From Leishmania donovani (lineage: Eukaryota > Euglenozoa > Kinetoplastea > Trypanosomatida > Trypanosomatidae), in the NCBI RefSeq assembly GCF_000227135.1, contig NC_018249.1:155673-219672 (forward strand): a stretch of 64,000 nucleotides of DNA, in the 5' to 3' direction. Below the pieces are notes generated by a model, which saw nothing but the letters and a program-made list of their open reading frames with translations, searched no databases and was not told the origin of the DNA. The stretch's first letter is position 1; every line of letters begins with the position of its first letter. Below are positions 9,290 to 19,577 of this stretch, piece by piece. A program made the translations under genes and the position numbers.

Positions 9290-11343
9290 GTGAAAGGTAG
9301 CGTGCAAGCCAGATGGAATGGGCAGCGCAAGGAAGCCGAGAAAGAGGCGCCAAGTCACGCCCGAGGCGCCCCGTGCAGTGAGGTGGGAGGGGGACGATGA
9401 GTGTACGTTACGTTTCTCTCGGTGTACAGGTATGCAGACCGTCTGCCGTGCACGGAAAAGGTGCCTGCTGGAAAGCGAATAGGCGTGGGGCTGGGGAGCT
9501 CGTCGTCGTCCTCGGCGGCAGCGGCTAATGTGCGTGTGCGCGCGCCAGAGAGAGATATCACCGGCGTTCTCCTCACGCAAACCGCGAAGTCGGAAACGCA
9601 AAAAAAAAAGCGAAGACCAACCACGGCGATGGTGCACGCCAAAGCAAAGGGCGAGAGAGAGAGAGAGACACGGACGGGATAAGCATGCGTCACTCAAGCA
9701 AGACGGAGGCGTCCATGGGCGCGGTGTGCTTCCTCCTTGCGCGCTGCTTTCCCACCCGCGCCCGTTTGTGCTTGTACGAGTGGGAAGGAGCCAACGACTA
9801 AAAAGAAGGCCGCCATTCTATCCATACCTCTGTCCCCACCACCACCACCGCACCGCCATCATTACTAGTACCCACTTTGAGGATGCACAGCAGCAGGCCT
9901 CCAGCACAGAGACCACGTATTAGCTGCATACGCCCGCGCTTGAACCTGCTCAATGTTTTTTGTTTTTTTTTCGCGTTATGCGTAGTAGTCCTGTTCGTGC
10001 TTACGTGGACTCTACAGAGCACCGCCACTGCCGTCGCCGTCATCGGCTCACCCCGATATCGCAAGAGACGTGGCACACACACACACACACAGACACGCAC
10101 ATATTCTCTCCATGGCCGCTCTGGGAAAGGGTTAGAGGATGGTGTTGCATCACAATCATAACAGAAAAAGAAAAACGTCAGAAAGGGGTAGAATGGAGAG
10201 AGGGAACAGGCCGTGTGTGTGTGTGTGCGGATGGGTGGAGGGTGGGATGGAAGAGAGAAGAAGACACGAGGGGGGCCGTGCCAGAGCAACACCAAAAAGA
10301 CAGAGGAACGGAGGGAGGGAGCGAGAGCACACAGAGGCAAGAGATAACAACAGCGTGCCTGCAACGGTACGTTGCCCCACTCCCCCTTCTCAACTCCTTC
10401 GTGCCAGCACCGCCGCGCTGCAGCCACGGGAAGCCGCTCGAGCGAAGGCAACACGAAAGCCAAGAAAAGGAACAGTCAAATGCGTGCATGAACACCTCCA
10501 CCTCTGGCTACATCAGGGATGGGTTCCAAGGAGAATCATGTGTGGCCCCACCAGGCCCACCGCAGCCCACTTCTTCCCCCTCCCTTCTCTCTCTGTCTTC
10601 TCCCAGAGGCAAGGCCATCAGCTCGGCCACTCCCTCCCTCCGCGCCTCTCTACGCACGCGACCCATCACTGCAGCACAGAGAAAAGGACAGGGAGGGCTC
10701 GCACATGCTCTTGGTAGCCACCGCAGCATCCGCTGCGTAACAACACCGGTTAAACATACAGGCACGCTTTAAACGACAGGCGACTAGCACAGCCAAACAA
10801 CACGAAGAACAAGTAGGAAGAGAACAGCGCACGGAAGGACGAGCCTGTGAGGGCTCCTCGGCAACTACCGCGTGCGCACGCACACGCACACACACGCGCA
10901 TGCACATGCACATGCACGACAGTCATGCATACCCCGGCAGATGTCCACAAGCGTGTGCGTGTGCGTGTTGGGTGTGTCTGTCTGCATGGTGGAATGAAGG
11001 CGGCAGACGATGGGGATGGACGTGCCTTGGGCGTGCGCACACGAAAGTCGTGTTTAGGTGATGCAATGAGGAGCTTAGTGACGACATAGGAAGAAAAGCG
11101 TTCGGGTGGCGGGGGAAAAGCAGAGAAAGTGTGGCAGAGGAGATGCGGGCTGTGGGAGCGAGGGGGGAGGGTTGGGCAGTGTAGCATGAAGAGCAGAGAA
11201 TGCTAGGGTGGCCGTACCACCCCCTCGCCGACAACTGAGCCCTCTCCTCCCCGCCGCAGCACGTCACGACCCCCCCCCTATCCTCCTGCCTTGAAAGTCC
11301 TACACCTTCTCCTTTCATTCAAGACGAGCTCTCAAAGTCCCGG
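9290..11343. other. Intergenic region, simple-sequence rich
   Basis: Holds the 5' flank of the coiled-coil gene and the 3'UTR of the NAA30-like gene. CA/TG-type runs occur near 10073-10091, 10211-10225 and 10867-10917, a GA run at about 9651-9668 and an A9 tract near 9600. The open frame up to 9697 is continuous with the coiled-coil gene but lacks an ATG before 9289. No separate gene is supported. Confidence 0.55.
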
Positions 11344-12213
11344 CTACGCCTTCTCCACACCAGCCGTGGAGGCCGTCTCTGGGACAGACTTTGGGACGGC
11401 ATCCTTCAGCCACAGCTTCAGACGCACGGCGTCAGAGTGGTCAAGGTAGTAGCGCGGCAGGTACTTTGTCTTGGCGAAGCCGAGGTTCAGGTAGAGTCCC
11501 AGGGCGCGAACGTTCGACGTCGGCGTCTCGAGATACACCTCGTCACAGCCCTTTTCGCGCATCAGTTCGACGGTGAGTGAGACGAGACGGCTGCCGAGGC
11601 GGTAGCCGCGGAACTTGGGCACCACGGCAAACATCGCCACGTAGCCGCGCAGCGGCATACCAGCGCCCTTGCGCGTCACGCGCGACACTACGGCGCCGAC
11701 CTTCTCGCCGACGACCGAACTATCGGGCGTTGTCTCACTCTCTACGCCGAATGCCGTGATGCAGAGGTCGGGCCAGCCAAAGACAAAGTACTGGTACGTG
11801 AAGCTGCTGTACGGCTCCGTCAGCTCCGCGGTGAAGAGGTTTACGATAAAGTTCATTTCCGCGTCGCTGCCGCCAAACTGCTCATACCGGATGTACCGGT
11901 TCGGCGCCACCTCCTGCCACCCCCTCTCCTCCCCCGTCAACGGCACCGGCACGTTCACGTACTGCTCCTCCTGCGCCGCCGGCTGCTGCATCTGCGCCAG
12001 CAGCACGTTGCGCATCTGCTCGCTCAGAACGTAGCCCTGACCATTCGCGCGACTCAGTGACTTATCCTCCTTCTGCTTCAGCTGCGACTTGGTGGTGCCC
12101 TTCTTCGCCTTGCCCTCGATAGCCATGACCAGGGCGTCGATGGTGGCCTCGTCGAAGTTGTCGCGCTGCTTCGACGATTTTTGGTTCCTCTTGACGGCAT
12201 TTTTTGGTGGCAT
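11344..12213 (-). CDS. NAA30: N-alpha-acetyltransferase, NatC catalytic subunit (NAA30/MAK3-like)
   Basis: 289 residues from an ATG at 12213. It is predicted to transfer acetyl from acetyl-CoA to the N-terminus of nascent proteins of the Met-hydrophobic class, on ribosomes with the other NatC subunits. The GNAT domain occupies about residues 115-270. The acetyl-CoA loop RGYRLGSRLV is at 202-211, followed by EVYLET (225-230), NVRALGLYLNLGF (234-246) and YLPRYYL (251-257), then RLKLWL. These elements follow the order seen in Naa30 proteins, including the RYYL signature. The first ~95 residues are a Lys/Gln-rich extension not needed for the fold, possibly for ribosome contact (inference). Confidence 0.88.
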   Translation of the reverse strand: MPPKNAVKRNQKSSKQRDNFDEATIDALVMAIEGKAKKGTTKSQLKQKEDKSLSRANGQGYVLSEQMRNVLLAQMQQPAAQEEQYVNVPVPLTGEERGWQEVAPNRYIRYEQFGGSDAEMNFIVNLFTAELTEPYSSFTYQYFVFGWPDLCITAFGVESETTPDSSVVGEKVGAVVSRVTRKGAGMPLRGYVAMFAVVPKFRGYRLGSRLVSLTVELMREKGCDEVYLETPTSNVRALGLYLNLGFAKTKYLPRYYLDHSDAVRLKLWLKDAVPKSVPETASTAGVEKA

Positions 12214-12986
12214 TGCCGCCGGTGTGTCGATGTTGACGCGTTATAAAGCCTTCGTCGCAATGCTTTAAGGTGCTCCGTCGTCCTGCACGCCCTTCCTCCA
12301 GTTCGTGGTGCTCCGTCTTGAACGGTGACTGGTAAAAAAGACAGGAACAAGAAAAGCAAGTTGAGAAGAGACGGCAACGACGGTAAAGGCGGCACACGAG
12401 AACGCGGAGAGAGGCCTCATGATACAAACAGCTGACGCGCAAGTGCGCTGTACACTCTCCACATCAACCTTCCGCCCCGCCCCCTCTCTCTTCCCCTTAC
12501 ACATAAAAACTTGGTGACGCAAGGAGAAGAGAGGCACTGGAGGCGCCGAACTGCCTCCTGCGGTTTGCCGTCCACCCACTCAAACCCACGCGCCTCCATC
12601 ATTCCTGGCCGCTACAAGGGGCCCAACTCAAGGTAGGAAGGCGCATGTCGTCTCAGCAGCTACCGCCACGACTGATGCGCTTACCTCACGTGAACATGGA
12701 TGCACGTGAGGCTGCTCCGCGCTTGAACGCCGGTGAAGATGTCCGGTGTCCTTGGGGGCCCTTCTTCAGTTTTGTTGTGTTTTCGAGGACAGCCAAAAGG
12801 AAAAGATACAAAGAAGAAAGACGAAAGGAGGAGCACAGACCGAGCGTCCCCGGACGAGCACACACGCACACGACCACACGCAGGTATGCCACGGACTTTC
12901 TGCGGGGCACGCCCACGACGGCGGTGCGCTGTCGCGAAGAGGTCATGATAGGGGTCCACACGAGCAGAGACAGCCGTGTGAGCCGC
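12214..12986. other. Intergenic region
   Basis: 5' flank of the NAA30-like gene and 3'UTR of RPS15 copy 2. It has short purine tracts but no gene. The 3' flank of RPS15 copy 2 is not related to that of copy 1 beyond a few bases. Confidence 0.6.
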
Positions 12987-13453
12987 CTACTTGATCGGGA
13001 TGAAGCGGGAGGAGTGCGTGGCACCCACGCCAGGGCGACCGTGCAGCACCGGGCGGTAGCTCATCGAGAACTCGCCGAGGTAGTGACCGATCATCTCACC
13101 CTTGATCTCCACAGCGTTGAACTGGTGGCCGTTGTAGATCGCCACCACNNNNNNNNNNNNNNNNNNNNNNNNNNNNNNNNNNNNNNNNNNNNNNNNNNNN
13201 NNNNNNNNNNNNNNNNNNNNNNNNNNNNNNNNNNNNNNNNNNNNNNNNNNNNNNNNNNNNNNNNNNNCACGGGCGGGCGGCGGTCCACATGGCGGTTCAT
13301 GTTGCGGCGCGCACGCGCGTGCACCAGCGCCCTGAATTCCTCCTCGCTCAGCGCAAGCAGGGGGTCGATCTCAAGCCCACGGTACGTGAACTTGTGGAAC
13401 GTGCGCTCCTTCTTGAGCTGCTCGTAGCGCTCAGCGGTGATGTTGGACGCCAT
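12987..13453 (-). CDS. RPS15: 40S ribosomal protein S15 (uS19), copy 2, with internal assembly gap
   Basis: Second copy of the small-subunit protein. Residues from MASNITAERY to HVDRRPPV (13268-13453) and from near VVAIYNGHQF to IPIK-stop (12987-13148) are readable and match copy 1. The middle is 119 N, while copy 1 has 111 bases there, so the annotated span is 8 bases too long and out of frame only because of the gap estimate. With 111 bases the gene is 459 nt, 152 codons plus stop. Similarity to copy 1 stops 12 bases upstream of the ATG (13465) and essentially at the stop codon, so the two genes have different UTRs and could be expressed differently. Confidence 0.96.
13149..13267. other. 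Assembly gap (119 N) inside RPS15 copy 2
   Basis: Corresponds to 111 bases (3996-4106) in copy 1. The N count is therefore probably 8 too many. Confidence 0.85.
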
Positions 13454-13465
13454 CTTGAGAGGGCA

Positions 13466-13624
13466 AAGATGTCCGTGCAGAGCTCGATCCTACCTCAGTC
13501 ACAAGGGATAGAGGGTGTCGTGTGTGAGCCAGTGCGTGTGTGTGTGTGTTTGCGTGAGAAAGGAGTTGTTTTTATACAGAGACGGCAGAGAACGGGACGC
13601 AAGAGCGAGGGAGCGGTGTGCGAG
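13466..13624. other. 5' flank of RPS15 copy 2
   Basis: Short spacer with a TG run near 13538-13550, ending where the first repeat block A starts. Confidence 0.5.
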
Positions 13625-14213
13625 CATGACGGAGCACGCGACAAGAGAAAGCGGATTCAAAAACAAGAAAGGACCACTGCATCTCCGCACCTCTGCGTGG
13701 AAGGCGGAAGGCAGGTGCAGGTGGAGGCATCGGGAAGCGCCGTGGAATACAGCAGCACACACGGATTACTGCCATCCTCGCAAGGGTTCCACCCGTACTG
13801 CGTCCTTCTTTGGCTTTCGTTAATGCTGTCGTTGGCTCTGATATGTTTCAAGTCCTCGGTGGGGCGCATATCCATATCTACGTCTGTCTGCACAGAACCG
13901 CGCGGACCATTACTTTGTGAGTGAATCACCGCCACCCCATAACCCGATCGTGATAGACCGAAACCCGAAAACATTGGTTTTTCGGCCTTACCAATACGCG
14001 TCCTCCTGCCATAGACCGTCGGTCAGACCGCTATGCTACCTCCTACTCTACCTTCCGCACCCCCAGGCCCTGTCGCAGGCCCACATCCGCGTGGTGCGAC
14101 GCAGCGCTAGACACACGTCACAGCAATGCGCCCACCCAGTCATCTGAGGGCATGCCCTCTGCCTCAGAGCTCCCCACCCACCACGCGCCGCCTCGCAGGT
14201 CGCCCCACCGCCA
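13625..14213. repeat. Repeat unit A+B, first copy (589 bp)
   Basis: Block A (about 13625-14050) is repeated at 14214-14644, and its last ~140 bases recur at 21465-21606. Block B (about 14045-14213) recurs at about 20949-21117 and 21604-21772. The direct-repeat spacing here is 589 bases. Nothing in A or B looks coding: the small plus-strand frames are inconsistent between copies. B joined to C elsewhere is the ~0.53 kb element described at 21604. Confidence 0.8.
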
Positions 14214-14644
14214 GCATGACGGAGCACGCGACAAGAGAAAGCGGATTCAAAAACAAGAAAGGACCACTGCATCTCCGCACCTCTGCGTGGAAGGCGGAAG
14301 GCAGGTGCAGGTGGAGGCATCGGGAAGCGCCGTGGAATACAGCAGCACACACGGATTACTGCCATCCTCGCAAGGGTTCCACCCGTACTGCGTCCTTCTT
14401 TGGCTTTCGTTAATGCTGTCGTTGGCTCTGATATGTTTCAAGTCCTCGGTGGGGCGCATATCCATATCTACGTCTGTCTGCACAGAACCGCGCGGACCAT
14501 TACTTTGTGAGTGAATCACCGCCACCCCATAACCCGATCGTGATAGACCGAAACCCGAAAACATTGGTTTTTCGGCCTTACCAATACGCGTCCTCCTGCC
14601 ATAGACCGTCGGTCAGACCGCTATGCTACCTCCTACTCTACCTT
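14214..14644. repeat. Repeat block A, second copy
   Basis: Appears identical to 13625-14055. It runs into 99 N at the point where block B would be expected to start. Confidence 0.85.
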
Positions 14645-14743
14645 NNNNNNNNNNNNNNNNNNNNNNNNNNNNNNNNNNNNNNNNNNNNNNNNNNNNNNNN
14701 NNNNNNNNNNNNNNNNNNNNNNNNNNNNNNNNNNNNNNNNNNN
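14645..14743. other. Assembly gap (99 N) between repeat blocks
   Basis: By comparison with 21600-21783, the missing sequence is probably the ~170-base block B, longer than the 99 N placeholder. Confidence 0.7.
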
Positions 14744-15098
14744 CCGGTCGTCGTATTGTGCGTCGCCCTCACGGTGGCTCTCAGGCTCACCGCACCAGTA
14801 GGCAGTGCGAGGGCCGGAGGAGGGAGGGCGGATGCGCGCAAGCCACGCTGACAGCTCGCAAGCATCGTATGGGTCATGCAAACGTGCTCACTGTCGCGGG
14901 TCGCTCCGAAGCAGCGCCATCCAAGACCTGGCCGCCGGCATCCGCGACGACGACTCGCTCTGACCTCCCCACGTCCTAGTCACCGGGCCCCTGTCACCGC
15001 CAGAGGTGGTGCAGCATTCGCAGGGGATGGGGAGAGGGTGCACTCGATCCTGCGCTGTCACGCGCTGACGCGCGCCCGCTTCCCGTCATGAGGGGCAT
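14744..15098. mobile_element. SIDER-like interspersed element, 3' part (block C)
   Basis: About 355 bases matching 21128-21365 and 21783-22138 with only isolated differences. Together with block B it makes a ~0.53 kb non-coding element present in several copies in the 3' flanks of genes, which fits the size and position of Leishmania SIDER degenerate retroposons. I cannot confirm the SIDER signature without a consensus, so the name is tentative. Here it lies downstream of the tRNA-binding protein gene, probably in its 3'UTR. Confidence 0.55.
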
Positions 15099-15630
15099 GC
15101 AGAGTGAGAGGAAAAGACGCAAGGCGTGGCATGGCCTCTGGCTCGAGGATGCACCAAAGAAAAAATGGCGGTGCGAAAGACGGCCTTCCCTGCGTAGGCG
15201 CGCACGTGAGTGAGTCGATCAGTGCACAAACGCGCAATGCGGCCTACAAGAACGCCCCTGTGCACGCGAACGCAGAACGCATCCGTCTTGAAATCCACAG
15301 ACACAGCTGCGAGCACCAGCGGGCACGCACGCGACATAACGAAAACTGAAAGGAAAGCACACGCACGAAGGCATCGCGACAGTAGAGCCAAATGCATTCT
15401 CTCTTCGGGTACGGCTGTTGCCGTCTTGTCCATCTTGCGCCCTTCTAAACAGGGTCTTCCCCCTTCGCCCTCACAAGCGCCGAGGTGTTGACAACAGCGA
15501 AAAAAAAAAGGAATTCGTCTTCGATGGAGAGCAACGCGCAAACGGGCGCCCCCCGCCTGCCCTCCTGTCCGGTCCCCGTCGCCCCGTCGGTCCGTCGCGC
15601 AGTACCACGTGTTTTGGTAGAGGCCGCGCC
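15099..15630. other. Intergenic region, 3'UTR side of the tRNA-binding protein gene
   Basis: Unique sequence between the block C element and the stop of the gene at 15631; an A9 run near 15502. No gene seen. Confidence 0.5.
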
Positions 15631-16878
15631 TCAGCTCACAGGGCAGTTTGCCATGTCCGCGATGGCCACCGCCGCACCGCTCGGGTGCCGCGCAGGCTCC
15701 TCCTTCCAGCAAAGGACGCCGTCGGCGTTTGTGTGCAGGTGGGAGAGAACCTCGGTCATCTTATTGCCCGATATCGGCTCCGGAGCGGCAGCCGCGGCGA
15801 CAGCAGCGTCATACGAGGCGCCGAATAGGATGCGGTCGCCTGGCTTGGCGCACGCCGGAGGGCGGATGAGCTTCACTTCAGCGTCCCTCTTGGCGCACAG
15901 CACCATCCCCTGCGAAGTGACACCCATAAGTGACTTTGGCTTCATGTTGCACACGACGAGGCACTGCGTGCCCTCCAGCTCCTCGATCACGTAGTTCCCC
16001 ACCAGCCCGCTCACAATGGTGCGTGTCTCATCACCGAGCACCATGTCCTCGACGTAGAGCCGGTCGGCGCCAGGGTGACGGCGCAGGTTTGTCAGCTGCC
16101 CCACACGCACGCACAGGCTCGTAGAATCCAGCTGCGTCTTAGTGGCCTTCTTGCCCTCTGGTGCGCGGGCGCTGGGGCTAGCTGAGGCTTTCGCCGCGGC
16201 GACAGCAGCAGCCTTCTCCGCCTTTGCCTTCTCTTTCTCCGCACGGCGCCGCAAAATCTCCTCCTCGGACGGCTTAACGTAGGAGACCTCCGCCCTGGTC
16301 GCGCCGTGAGCCTTGCCAGCGCTATGGTTCTCCGCCGTCTTCACAGCCGACGAGCGAATGGGGGCCAGGTAGGCGTCCTGCTGTGCGTGCACAGCCCACT
16401 TCATGGTTGTTGGCAGCACCTCCGTGTGGGCCGAGTGGTTGAAGGCGGCGGCGTACAGGAGCACGTCGGCCATTGTGGCGCGCTCGCTACCGGTGAGGTA
16501 GTGCGAAGCTGCGTTCGACGTCGCCACAAGAATGCGCTCCACATCACTGTAGAGAGCCTTGGCAACCGAGGTGGCAGGTTCGGCAACGGCGCGCGCGACG
16601 TCGGCGTCTAGCACAGCCGCCGCGCCAACCCACTGGTTCACCAGCGATACCTGCTCCTCGTCCTCCCCGAGGAAGGCCTTCTGCTCCGGTGTCACGGCGG
16701 TGCGGCGCAGCGCCTGCAGAAACGGCTGGAGCCCGCGGAAGGTCTTCCCATCTACTGTAACGCGGTGGGGACCCTCGGCACACATCTCGATGCACAGCGC
16801 CGGCACACTCAAGACGCTCTCGAGAGCATGCTGCAACGCCGGCGCAAGAATGGACGAGGAGTTGATCACAAACTGCAT
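15631..16878 (-). CDS. tRNA-binding multisynthetase-complex protein, ARC1/AIMP1 (EMAPII)-like
   Basis: 415 residues from an ATG at 16878. Predicted to bind tRNA and tether aminoacyl-tRNA synthetases in the cytosol, like yeast Arc1p, human AIMP1 and trypanosome MCP2. The C-terminal ~255-395 is an EMAPII-type OB-fold tRNA-binding domain: VRVGQLTNLRRHPGADRLYVE, TIVSGLVGNYVIEELEG, CNMKPKSLMGVTSQGMVLCA. The N-terminal ~50-165 looks like a GST-C-like helical domain (NQWVGAAAVLDADVA, TMADVLLYAAAF), used by this family for complex assembly. A Lys/Glu/Ala-rich linker at about 205-250 (RRRAEKEKAKAEKAAAV) is a typical general tRNA-binding arm. No catalytic synthetase domain is present. Confidence 0.87.
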   Translation of the reverse strand: MQFVINSSSILAPALQHALESVLSVPALCIEMCAEGPHRVTVDGKTFRGLQPFLQALRRTAVTPEQKAFLGEDEEQVSLVNQWVGAAAVLDADVARAVAEPATSVAKALYSDVERILVATSNAASHYLTGSERATMADVLLYAAAFNHSAHTEVLPTTMKWAVHAQQDAYLAPIRSSAVKTAENHSAGKAHGATRAEVSYVKPSEEEILRRRAEKEKAKAEKAAAVAAAKASASPSARAPEGKKATKTQLDSTSLCVRVGQLTNLRRHPGADRLYVEDMVLGDETRTIVSGLVGNYVIEELEGTQCLVVCNMKPKSLMGVTSQGMVLCAKRDAEVKLIRPPACAKPGDRILFGASYDAAVAAAAAPEPISGNKMTEVLSHLHTNADGVLCWKEEPARHPSGAAVAIADMANCPVS

Positions 16879-17782
16879 GACTGCGGCAGAGGCTGTGAGC
16901 GAGCGTCGTGTTCCTGCGTTGTCCTCGGGTTCCGCTCTGTGACGTGACGAGAAAACAAAAGGCGGAAGGTGCGGCAGCGTTCAGAGCGACCGCCGGAAAA
17001 ACACACACGTGTGCAGCTCGATGAGGGCCAACAACGGAGTTGAGGACCAAAACAAAAAAAAAACTCAGGAGAATGGATGCGGTGCTCTTTAGCTGCCGTG
17101 GCACGCGTTACTGTGGGCTAGCCGGTGTGCGTTCGTATGCGATTGAGTGAGGAAGCAGGATGGCAATGCGGTCACTTGGATCCCCTGAGGCGAGGGCGAG
17201 GAGTGGAGAAGGCACGAGAAGGTGTCGGTGGCACTTCACAGGCACAATAGGCGACGCAAGGGGTGGGGCGGAGAGAATGAGAGGCGGCGCGCGCACTCCG
17301 CCGCAAGGACATGTAGTGAAGCCTGAGCCATGGAAAACGGTAGCGTCGTGGGTGTGGACTAAAGCGGCAGTGGCCACTGTACTGCGTCTTTTCCGCTCCC
17401 TCCTTGTGCGACTGTCGGTCTTTCACAAGCTCACTGCAGTGAGCCACAATATGTCGTTGGGCACGCTGGTGTGCTTAGGCGTGAAGTATCGCACACACAC
17501 ACACACAAAACTCCCCCTCCCTTCCCTTTGCCTCTGCCGAAGCACTCTTCTGCCGCGGCCTTCTCCGCACGCTCACGGCGGTGCGGCGGTGCAGAGCACA
17601 GACAGGCGTGAGGGGCTAACGAGAACGGGGCTGGAGAGAATGTGGGCGATGATGTTGAGAGCGTGAGTGCGCACCGCAGGAACGGACAAAGGTGCGGTGA
17701 GTAGCGATCAGGCAGGCAGGCAAAGAGCGGCGCACGGACGCATGCGCGTGCGCACTGGGGCCTCTTGTGCGCGCCTCCCTGC
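16879..17782. other. Intergenic region
   Basis: 5' flank of the tRNA-binding protein gene (an A9 stretch near 17054 forms a pyrimidine tract on the minus strand) and the 3'UTR of the mitofusin-like gene. A CA run lies near 17490-17506. No gene supported. Confidence 0.55.
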
Positions 17783-19576
17783 TCACTTGTGATGCGCTGC
17801 GGCGCAGCGCCCTTGGAAGAAGTCCTCTTTGTACTCGCTCACCCTGCGGCGCAGCGCTGGGACCTCATGGTCAATAACGTATTGCATCCCGCGGCACGCC
17901 CGCGCCGAGCACGACGGCAGCGCCATGATGCCACTGGAGCCTTTCTCATGCGACGCGGCAGCGATGCGCAGTAGCTCGGGTCTCACGGTGCGCTGCCAGC
18001 GCACCTCCACGTCCTTTGTGCGTGTCTTTGTTGTGAAGAGGCGGCCAAGCGCGTTGTCGCAAGACTGCAACAAGCGGTGCTCAAACTCGCGCAGGTGCAT
18101 CCGCGCCCCCGCGAGGCCGCCGCTGCCGACGGCAACGGACACGAGCGCAACGAGCACTGTACCGGTAATGGTGATGGAAGAGAGGGCCACGGCTGTTGCG
18201 GGTCCAATTAGGCAAGCCGCACCGAGGGCACAGTACACGAAGACCTCGCGCTGGCGGTAATCCTGCCGCAGCACTTTAGACACCCTACAGGCAAGGAGGA
18301 GGTTGCGCGCGCTCTCCTCCGTCTCAGTGATGAGGTTGTCCATGCGCCGCATCGGAGCAGCGCGTATCTCATTGAGAATCTCGTTCCGTTGGCGTGACAG
18401 CTCCGCCGCTGGCACAGTGCTGGTGGCGGGCGTCGTCGCGGTTGGCGGCTTGCCGGACGCCTCGTTCAGCTTCTTCAGCGGTGTTGAAGTAGTGTACACG
18501 CGCGGGATGTCCTTCATCTTCATGACCTTGCTGAGGTTCCAGCACAGCGTCCCGTACGCCCGCGCAAAATCGGTCACCTTCTCAAAGACATCTACCTTGT
18601 TCAGCACCAAGAAAAACTTGTGCTCGTACCCGGTGAGGGACTTGGTGAGCACGTCGAGCGTCTCGCCTGTGGTCCCCGGGTTCGCCGGGTCAAACATGAG
18701 AAGAATGACGTCGCTTTGCTGCGCAAACCACCGCGTCACGGCGAGGAAGTCGTAGCCGCGGGTGTGGTCACCGCTCCCCGCCTGCTCGGCCGAGGATGCG
18801 TGCACGGGTGTGTCGATCATGCCGGGCGTGTCGACGAGCACCATGTCCATCGGAATCTGCGACGTCGCCGGCATTGCGCGCGTCTTCATCTTGAAGTGCG
18901 TCACAAAGGAAATGCCAAACTGCTGGAGCGACTGGTACTGGTACTTGGGGTTGCTCACCACGCTAGGCCCATCAGCGTCCATGTCGTATGTTCCGCGCTT
19001 GATCACCGTGAAGCCGTCGTCCGTCGGCGCGACGCCAGTCTCCTGGATCTCGCAGCCAGAGAGATAGTTGATAAGGGTCGACTTGCCAGAGCTGTGGTTG
19101 CCCAGAAACATCACCATCGGGGTTGTGCTCTTGAATGGCGTGAGGAAGCGGTACACGCCGTCGTACGGCTCCAGATAGCTGCTGCGCAGCGCCTGGAGTT
19201 CAGCCTCAATGCCAGCCTGCACAGCCGCGTGCGACGACGCCCCGGACGACAAGGACAACGCCGCCGATGCACCACTACCATCGGTAGCCTTGCCTGTACC
19301 GCTGTCAAGGTTGACCGAGTGCTCTTGATGATGCGGCCCGTTCGAGAAGTAGCCGCGGCGTTGCACACGGTTGACTGGGGTACCCATCACAAAGGTGTGC
19401 ATGCGTAGGCCGCGCGAGGCCGCGACAAGCCATGACACGGCCCCGCTGTTGAATGATCCGCGTGGGGGATGGGCGGTGCTGAAGGACTGCGTCGGCGCCC
19501 AGCCCGCTGCAGACGCAACGGTGCGGGGACGACTTTCCGCCTGCGACGAGGCGACGCGCGAGAGACGACGGTACAT
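17783..19576 (-). CDS. Mitofusin-like dynamin-superfamily GTPase, probably mitochondrial
   Basis: 597 residues from the ATG at 19576; the frame extends to 19753 but without a credible start, and a pyrimidine tract abuts this ATG. The N-terminus MYRRLSRVASSQAESR is basic and acid-poor, like a mitochondrial presequence. GTPase motifs: G1 GNHSSGKST (about 158-166), G3 DTPG (about 249-252), G4 NKVD (about 326-329). A Gly/Ala/Val-rich hydrophobic hairpin at about 445-495 (LGAACLIGPATAVAL, VLVALVSVAVGSGG) would span a membrane twice, followed by a C-terminal helical part. This layout fits mitofusin-like proteins such as trypanosome MfnL, which shapes the mitochondrial network; an EHD/sarcalumenin-type GTPase is the alternative. 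Its upstream neighbour is the GSK3-like kinase gene. Confidence 0.72.
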   Translation of the reverse strand: MYRRLSRVASSQAESRPRTVASAAGWAPTQSFSTAHPPRGSFNSGAVSWLVAASRGLRMHTFVMGTPVNRVQRRGYFSNGPHHQEHSVNLDSGTGKATDGSGASAALSLSSGASSHAAVQAGIEAELQALRSSYLEPYDGVYRFLTPFKSTTPMVMFLGNHSSGKSTLINYLSGCEIQETGVAPTDDGFTVIKRGTYDMDADGPSVVSNPKYQYQSLQQFGISFVTHFKMKTRAMPATSQIPMDMVLVDTPGMIDTPVHASSAEQAGSGDHTRGYDFLAVTRWFAQQSDVILLMFDPANPGTTGETLDVLTKSLTGYEHKFFLVLNKVDVFEKVTDFARAYGTLCWNLSKVMKMKDIPRVYTTSTPLKKLNEASGKPPTATTPATSTVPAAELSRQRNEILNEIRAAPMRRMDNLITETEESARNLLLACRVSKVLRQDYRQREVFVYCALGAACLIGPATAVALSSITITGTVLVALVSVAVGSGGLAGARMHLREFEHRLLQSCDNALGRLFTTKTRTKDVEVRWQRTVRPELLRIAAASHEKGSSGIMALPSCSARACRGMQYVIDHEVPALRRRVSEYKEDFFQGRCAAAHHK

Positions 19577-19577
19577 G

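Noticed and set aside
9290..9697. N-terminal extension of the 1288-residue protein
   Set aside because: Extension starts with TTG and has no ATG; it encodes low-complexity sequence over GA and CG-rich leader.
13625..14050. Small plus-strand frames in block A as possible genes
   Set aside because: They appear only because of the repeat and have different starts in each copy; no protein-like features.
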